Shown in pieces: positions 54,801 to 57,037 of a DNA stretch of 57,037 nt. Each line of letters begins with the position of its first letter. Position 1 is the stretch's first letter. Origin of the DNA: an uncultured Monoglobus sp. GTDB lineage: Bacteria > Bacillota > Clostridia > Monoglobales > Monoglobaceae. A program made the translations under genes and the position numbers. The DNA is taken from contig CANQLT010000003.1 in the NCBI GenBank assembly GCA_947624775.1, positions 1 through 57,037 on the forward strand, given 5' to 3'. Below the pieces are notes generated by a model. The model was not told where the DNA came from. It saw only the letters and a program-made list of their open reading frames with translations, and searched no databases.

Positions 54801-57037
54801 CCGACCTATGACGTTATATATGTCGACAACGGCGCGACCGAGGGTCAAGTGCCGATAGAGGGCAAAATGTATGAGGACGGCGAGGACGTTATTGTAAAGA
54901 ATAATATCAAGGGCGGCTCGACCGAGGACGGCAGCGGCAATATCGCGAGAGAGGGACACATATTCCTCGGCTGGAGCGTCAACGAGGAGCTGCCGCCGAT
55001 AACGAGCCGCAGCGCGGCAGCCGCGGCGAATATCGTAACGGCGGGTCAAACCATACAGATGACGCGCCCGGAAAACAGCAGTATTATGGCGCTGTGCGCG
55101 GTATGGGCGGTTGATTCTAACCAAGACGGCATAGCCGATTATAATCAGATAATATACCTCCCCGGCAGAGCGGGCAGCAGTGCCAAGTGGCCCGCCGGAT
55201 CGGCGGCGACGGAGTTCCCCTACGCGCAGGGCATCAAAGCCGAGGGCAACTCGGTAATAGCCGACAAGCCCGAATGGAACGCGGACCGCAGCTTTATCAA
55301 CTGGAAGGTGAGCGAGGGCGACACATTCTACGAGCCCGGCGCATCCATTACCGGCGACCTGGACGGCGGCCTGATACTCGAGGCGCAATGGAGCAATATT
55401 GATTTCGGCGTGACTTACGACCCGAACACGTCCGAGGGAGAATACAGCGGCACCGTTCCGCAGGACCCGGAGCGCTACGAGAGAGACAGCGTAGCCAAAG
55501 CGCTGCCTGTCGGAGATCTTGAGCGAGACGGCGCGGTATTCCTCGGCTGGAGCAAAAAGAACGCTCTGACGCAGGAGGCCGACGGAGTTGATCTCGAAAT
55601 CAATCAAGCCGTGACAAAATTCGCGCAGGTAAATAAGCTCGATATTATCCCGCCCGACGGCGCGATAGAAATTACCGGAGACGTCACCCTGTACGCGGTT
55701 TGGGCTGTTGACAAAAGAGACGGCGCCGAGGCAGGCGGCGGAACAGCCGGAGACGGCATCGCGGACTTTATGCAGGTATTCTATGACCCGGGCCTCGCGG
55801 TAGACCTCGGCGACAAGGTGCCGACCGATGTGACTCCTTATGACAAAAACAGCGAGATCACAGTCAAGAATGTGGGCGACGACTTCATATGGGAGGGCTA
55901 CGCCTTCCAGGGCTGGAGCCTTGAAGTGCAGACCCAAGATCAGGCAGACGGAGCCGAGGGCGCCGGCGAGCATATAACGCTCTCACCCGGAGATGTGTTC
56001 AAAATGGACGACGCGATCAGAATCGTCGGACATGATCACCTGCACCCCAACGAAAACGGCGTGACGCTGTACGCGGTATGGGCAAAGAACGCAATCTACA
56101 AGCTGAATTATGACTTAAACGACGCTAATGACGCGGCGGCCGAGTCTCAAAAGCATACCGACAGCAGAACATTCTCTACAGGCAGAATACTCACTCTTGC
56201 GGATGATATTGATTATTCGGGATGGAACCTGACCGAGAGGAAACCCGAAAACGCGGCGTTCGCGGGCTGGATCGCAAAGAATGACGGCAACAGCGCCGTT
56301 ATTCAAAAGATACAACAGGACGGCAAGCCGATCGTGCTGAGCGAAATAACAAGCGGCATCGTTTCGGCGATGGCACACATGGTTCGCTTCGACACAAGCG
56401 ATATTGACGTGATCGCCGTCTGGGCCGGAGACTACTTTGACCCCAACAGGCCCGACACGGATCAAGCGCCCGACAATGTGCCGGACGCGTACCAGGTGGA
56501 TTACAGCACGAACGCGGATAATTATGACTTTAGCGACGCGGACGTTGCGGGAATACCCAACGACACCGCCACATATACCATGGGCGACACCGTGTATGTC
56601 GAGGGCCTGAATCCTCCGACGGTCAGCGGCTATGAATTCCTGGGCTGGAGCCTGAACAATCCCGATGGCACAGGCGTAAATCCGGCGACGAACGAGCTTT
56701 ACCGCTCGGGCGAAACATTTGAAAAGAGCGGCAGACTTGATATGCTTTACGCTATATGGCAGAAGGCGGCAGTGCCGAGCGCGGAGCCTACGAATGAGCC
56801 CATAATAGAGCCGACGAGCGCTCCCACAAATGTGCCTACCGAATTACCCACGCTTGCGCCCACTGCTGAGCCTACAGAGGAGCCGAGCGCAGAGCCCACA
56901 GAGGAGCCTACGGAGGAACCGAGCGCAGAGCCCACAGAGGAGCCTACGGAGGAACCGAGCGCAGAGCCCACAGAAGAACCCACGCTTGCGCCCGCGACCG
57001 AAGCGCCCACGAGTGAGCCGACCGAGGCACCCGCAAC
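48861..57037 (+). CDS. Giant secreted surface protein with LRR_5, lectin-like and InlB_B repeats (3' partial)
   Basis: Open from ATG 48861 (AAGGAGA six bases upstream) to the window end, 2725 codons without a stop. Signal peptide (residues 1-30, ending VFAA). Residues 31-96 are a low-complexity linker from a repeat element. BspA-like leucine-rich repeats (LRR_5) cover about 120-340. A beta-rich, lamin-G-like or carbohydrate-binding domain follows (about 434-680). A second LRR_5 block covers about 730-1130. Then eleven InlB_B/Listeria-Bacteroides repeats, each ending LYAxW or similar (1325-2632). Between many of them lie D-x-N-x-D/N-G-I-P-D linkers resembling calcium-binding TSP3 motifs. Last comes a Pro/Thr/Glu/Ser tail. 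An adhesin is inferred. A wall anchor should lie beyond the window. Confidence 0.85.
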   Translation, partial: MMKKLNQTLAVLLAVVMVLGTLPGIAVFAASDSGTGLTEGGPTSDGLASATSSQEEANVGGAPSGELSGVSLTEGGSASDEEADSDASAAPGEDNGYQPLLIQWLDGNPDAHDDARVDQRLAPYLEVEGNPATKEARIVRFTYSSTSRMTDILIPATIQATDLNGENSNEYSITEICDDAFSGSNLKNVTFATYYKNESRTEYRIKKIGANAFASNNLEKIENWPSTIETISDGCFQGNSLLTTVDLTSMGITSIPDNCFRNCSVLTDVNIGKSTTDTSGGVSKITSLGAGAFDGCNSLEYIFIPDTVHQIGENAFNLSTSTSLVVDIDNYPKNVWGNDNKDHHNFAPWGNVSGYIKWKSDGTDLSGYNNDTPFIIDDEGYICGLKYITGDDNKYNANDNNALRNRNDFRYYLKNGTHNTSAPRETETVTKSTWDFNSLDTSSTFENGGTIDGVRENDETFTPQLTILKASTGGSNAIQTGSGGNGNYLNFKDGGSGQDGWSYDPQFSSDSEGFTVQVDFMMPSVKKENILLRLCDTENVSIANTYGGSDDGRFLDIYATESSDGTSLTYKNYLTGDSSDKAYTNVINSSIKIKNGQWYTLNLEYTKENNSVNVKITDQDGKNPHSGNFNMLSGDKTDKNKSITLMPTDIRSVTAGSASTEINFDNIIISNFVYKPENTKYTPTAGDYSYFTVNGGTISNVSDIKSGSLEIKIPSYYYKLESNGNVHYGDSIKPEAINGIRDGAFGSQPAADILKSVDFLYLTNPSIDGHMTEIPYGAFWYCVNMTSVKNIPDTVTTIGADAFRQCRNITSIDLPSSIRNIGERAFRECNELATVRFDHSAYDGKKADGTDDPEEPVINSADESSYTGNGETFVIKPDAFSKCVKLTDIYLEGIYHDVGRGDGVTAGGGDKTLTSPFGAYYADVHYRNHLEYAYTLQADTPNDYWWFNRNTGDVVYYTDPDVTERTRLQIPQTLTATREGEVFTKTIVGVAQQDENTELLSKVDSAGNGVLSDRSDKKIYSVTFPDSVKSINHSAFHETTIGMGRVDLNKVENINYRAFGSAGLTSLTLPDTIRTIGSLAFEKNPFGSQDSADPEFGGKGVLVIPGDIESIENNAFDGSATGISKVVIKQYQYNTSDMGEWDDVHKFYKKAPTTITSTAPFGIETPGYTLRYMDQGQLIYYDYLLSGNTIRVQTGNAIPVAVKPVVENGEVKNEAVINLGAINAATENLTYATKIDYLEVFGDDEDTAAGKELINNNTNWWYDAAGFENKTNAEMEDHAGKPHTVDLNNIYGNGTVTFKVEFNTTEAGEEAADKVDYHTIPINVFHHVTYNANGGAGYVPVEDDGHDKNNAGYTDADNSGTPNADTEEFIEGYNVPVIGNNGNGDSEQILTKSRAAFAGWYALPSGQEKPEWLSYIIPSEDYIEDKEGHFFDYADLKDTQEETTAKLTMGDSDVTLYAIWGVDDNGNGIPDYDDAIVRYHMNGGTWTDKGTTYNDINFYRERGARTENYALSESLVKPDRAPVNFLEKYPDSGEPDKEIHFAQMGWATKAFEGYADSDGHFHHIGSDNPEEEPATFIVHSLDTSVVNKYGQSDNAGKYEYDVYATWAEDDEPNDGIPDAMQVIYNENLPRAVVDANSADTDASNDTHANYIPFDSHAYTSMTDFQGVSIMPTDKSVRLPELEGYVFRGWSTDPNYDPTQTSAEEADKPNDKPADGTNEYVNEYFANSGVLYLPESLKDDTNGARTWFTKKPGLTRLYAVWERASYGVKYNENGGSIELPEDNNTYSLGDDVPLLYTPAPRHEGALFLGWTRNKPFLSVTSQAELDERIKDETNPLYLEKADAISGYPAATTAEMALEENSTVMNLYAAWTIDRYGGNRAGNQTGDSIPDYYQVIYDANAGADTVVGELPQDDTLYNSGDEVKVQPGDITREGHIFKGWSLNTPDGSGTNESGNLYGSEPDNTFKKTERADILYAVWEPLTPTYDVIYVDNGATEGQVPIEGKMYEDGEDVIVKNNIKGGSTEDGSGNIAREGHIFLGWSVNEELPPITSRSAAAAANIVTAGQTIQMTRPENSSIMALCAVWAVDSNQDGIADYNQIIYLPGRAGSSAKWPAGSAATEFPYAQGIKAEGNSVIADKPEWNADRSFINWKVSEGDTFYEPGASITGDLDGGLILEAQWSNIDFGVTYDPNTSEGEYSGTVPQDPERYERDSVAKALPVGDLERDGAVFLGWSKKNALTQEADGVDLEINQAVTKFAQVNKLDIIPPDGAIEITGDVTLYAVWAVDKRDGAEAGGGTAGDGIADFMQVFYDPGLAVDLGDKVPTDVTPYDKNSEITVKNVGDDFIWEGYAFQGWSLEVQTQDQADGAEGAGEHITLSPGDVFKMDDAIRIVGHDHLHPNENGVTLYAVWAKNAIYKLNYDLNDANDAAAESQKHTDSRTFSTGRILTLADDIDYSGWNLTERKPENAAFAGWIAKNDGNSAVIQKIQQDGKPIVLSEITSGIVSAMAHMVRFDTSDIDVIAVWAGDYFDPNRPDTDQAPDNVPDAYQVDYSTNADNYDFSDADVAGIPNDTATYTMGDTVYVEGLNPPTVSGYEFLGWSLNNPDGTGVNPATNELYRSGETFEKSGRLDMLYAIWQKAAVPSAEPTNEPIIEPTSAPTNVPTELPTLAPTAEPTEEPSAEPTEEPTEEPSAEPTEEPTEEPSAEPTEEPTLAPATEAPTSEPTEAPA
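48966..49140. repeat. Repeat element inside the coding sequence of the surface protein
   Basis: CTGACTGAGGG occurs twice (about 48970 and 49074). Between the copies lie GGAC/GTCC, CCTCC/GGAGG, CGCCCC/GGGG and GTCAGGC/GCCTGAC hairpins. Words match the intergenic repeat 150 bp upstream. The reading frame stays open and it is translated as a Gly/Ser/Glu/Ala-rich spacer. Confidence 0.6.
52836..56756 (+). repeat. Array of eleven InlB_B-type repeat units
   Basis: Units end near 53240, 53670, 54135, 54465, 54790, 55110, 55395, 55710, 56085, 56430 and 56760, each with a G-W-S/T core (FLGWS, FKGWS, FRGWS, FAGW) and a closing YAxW-like word. The DNA copies are diverged, so this is an old duplication rather than a recent expansion. 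Confidence 0.8.
56805..57030 (+). repeat. Short tandem repeat encoding a Pro/Thr/Glu/Ser tail
   Basis: Iterations of about 30-33 bp (GAGGAGCCTACGGAGGAACC-type) between 56875 and 56980, with nearly identical copies, encode TEEPSAEPTEEPTEEPSAEP. Such homogeneous repeats change in length easily. They form the usual cell-wall spanning stalk. Confidence 0.75.

Noticed and set aside
52037-55973. Several long minus-strand ORFs (up to 457 codons) opposite the giant surface protein
   Set aside because: The plus frame has clear repeats and domain motifs throughout; the minus ORFs have none.
56747-57010. Minus-strand ORF of Gly/Ser/Val repeats at the right edge
   Set aside because: It is the complement of the Pro/Thr/Glu repeat tail of the surface protein.

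Overview
The window reads as a chromosomal stretch of an uncultured, probably gut-associated Clostridia (Oscillospirales-like) bacterium. This is inferred from gene content: a RibU-type ECF component, a VanW-domain protein, a CsaB pyruvyl transferase, SH3b wall proteins, a DUF896 protein, Firmicutes-type rpoB and rpoC, strong AGGAGG ribosome sites, and many near-consensus sigma-A promoters with 17-bp spacers. Nothing here names a species. No rRNA, tRNA, CRISPR array, prophage or transposase was seen.

Layout. 1-4.5 kb: a heterodimeric ABC exporter and endonuclease III on the minus strand, divergent from glyA through two overlapping promoters. 4.5-15.2 kb: glyA, rarA (its start region is tandemly triplicated), then rpoB-rpoC without the usual ribosomal-protein neighbours, closed by a terminator usable in both directions. 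15.2-20 kb: a hybrid sensor kinase, then an SH3b membrane protein and a cell-wall amidase. 20-22.1 kb: a PIN-domain gene broken by an in-frame TGA with a small partner, a lipoprotein-like gene, and a compact locus with two facing consensus promoters around a 23-codon hydrophobic peptide, which I interpret as a type I toxin-antitoxin module. 22.2-25.5 kb: a tyrosine phosphatase, a TetM/EF-G-like GTPase fused to a YacP/Rae1-type NYN nuclease, and a DUF896 protein. 25.5-36.7 kb: RibU, VanW, a DUF815 ATPase, a glycosyltransferase-CsaB fusion, a DHHW protein and a very large mannosyltransferase-like protein, mostly cell-envelope functions. 36.7-46.2 kb: a lone fumarase alpha subunit, then a complete shikimate plus Phe/Tyr operon (aroF-tyrA-aroB-aroA-aroC-pheA-aroK-aroQ-aroE). 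46.4-48.4 kb: a membrane glycosyltransferase and a hicAB module with operator palindromes inside its promoter. 48.4-57 kb: a regulatory region and the first 2725 codons of a giant secreted protein that runs off the window.

How the parts work together. The aro operon holds all seven shikimate enzymes plus the branch enzymes of Phe and Tyr synthesis. It is preceded by a promoter, a 41-codon leader peptide packed with Phe and Tyr codons, and mutually exclusive antiterminator and terminator hairpins. This is the layout of ribosome-mediated attenuation and is the best-supported regulatory circuit in the window. The other points most worth a second look are the type I toxin-antitoxin-like locus at 21.7-22.0 kb, the ribosomal GTPase-nuclease fusion, and a repeat family that lies both in the leader and in the coding sequence of the giant surface protein.
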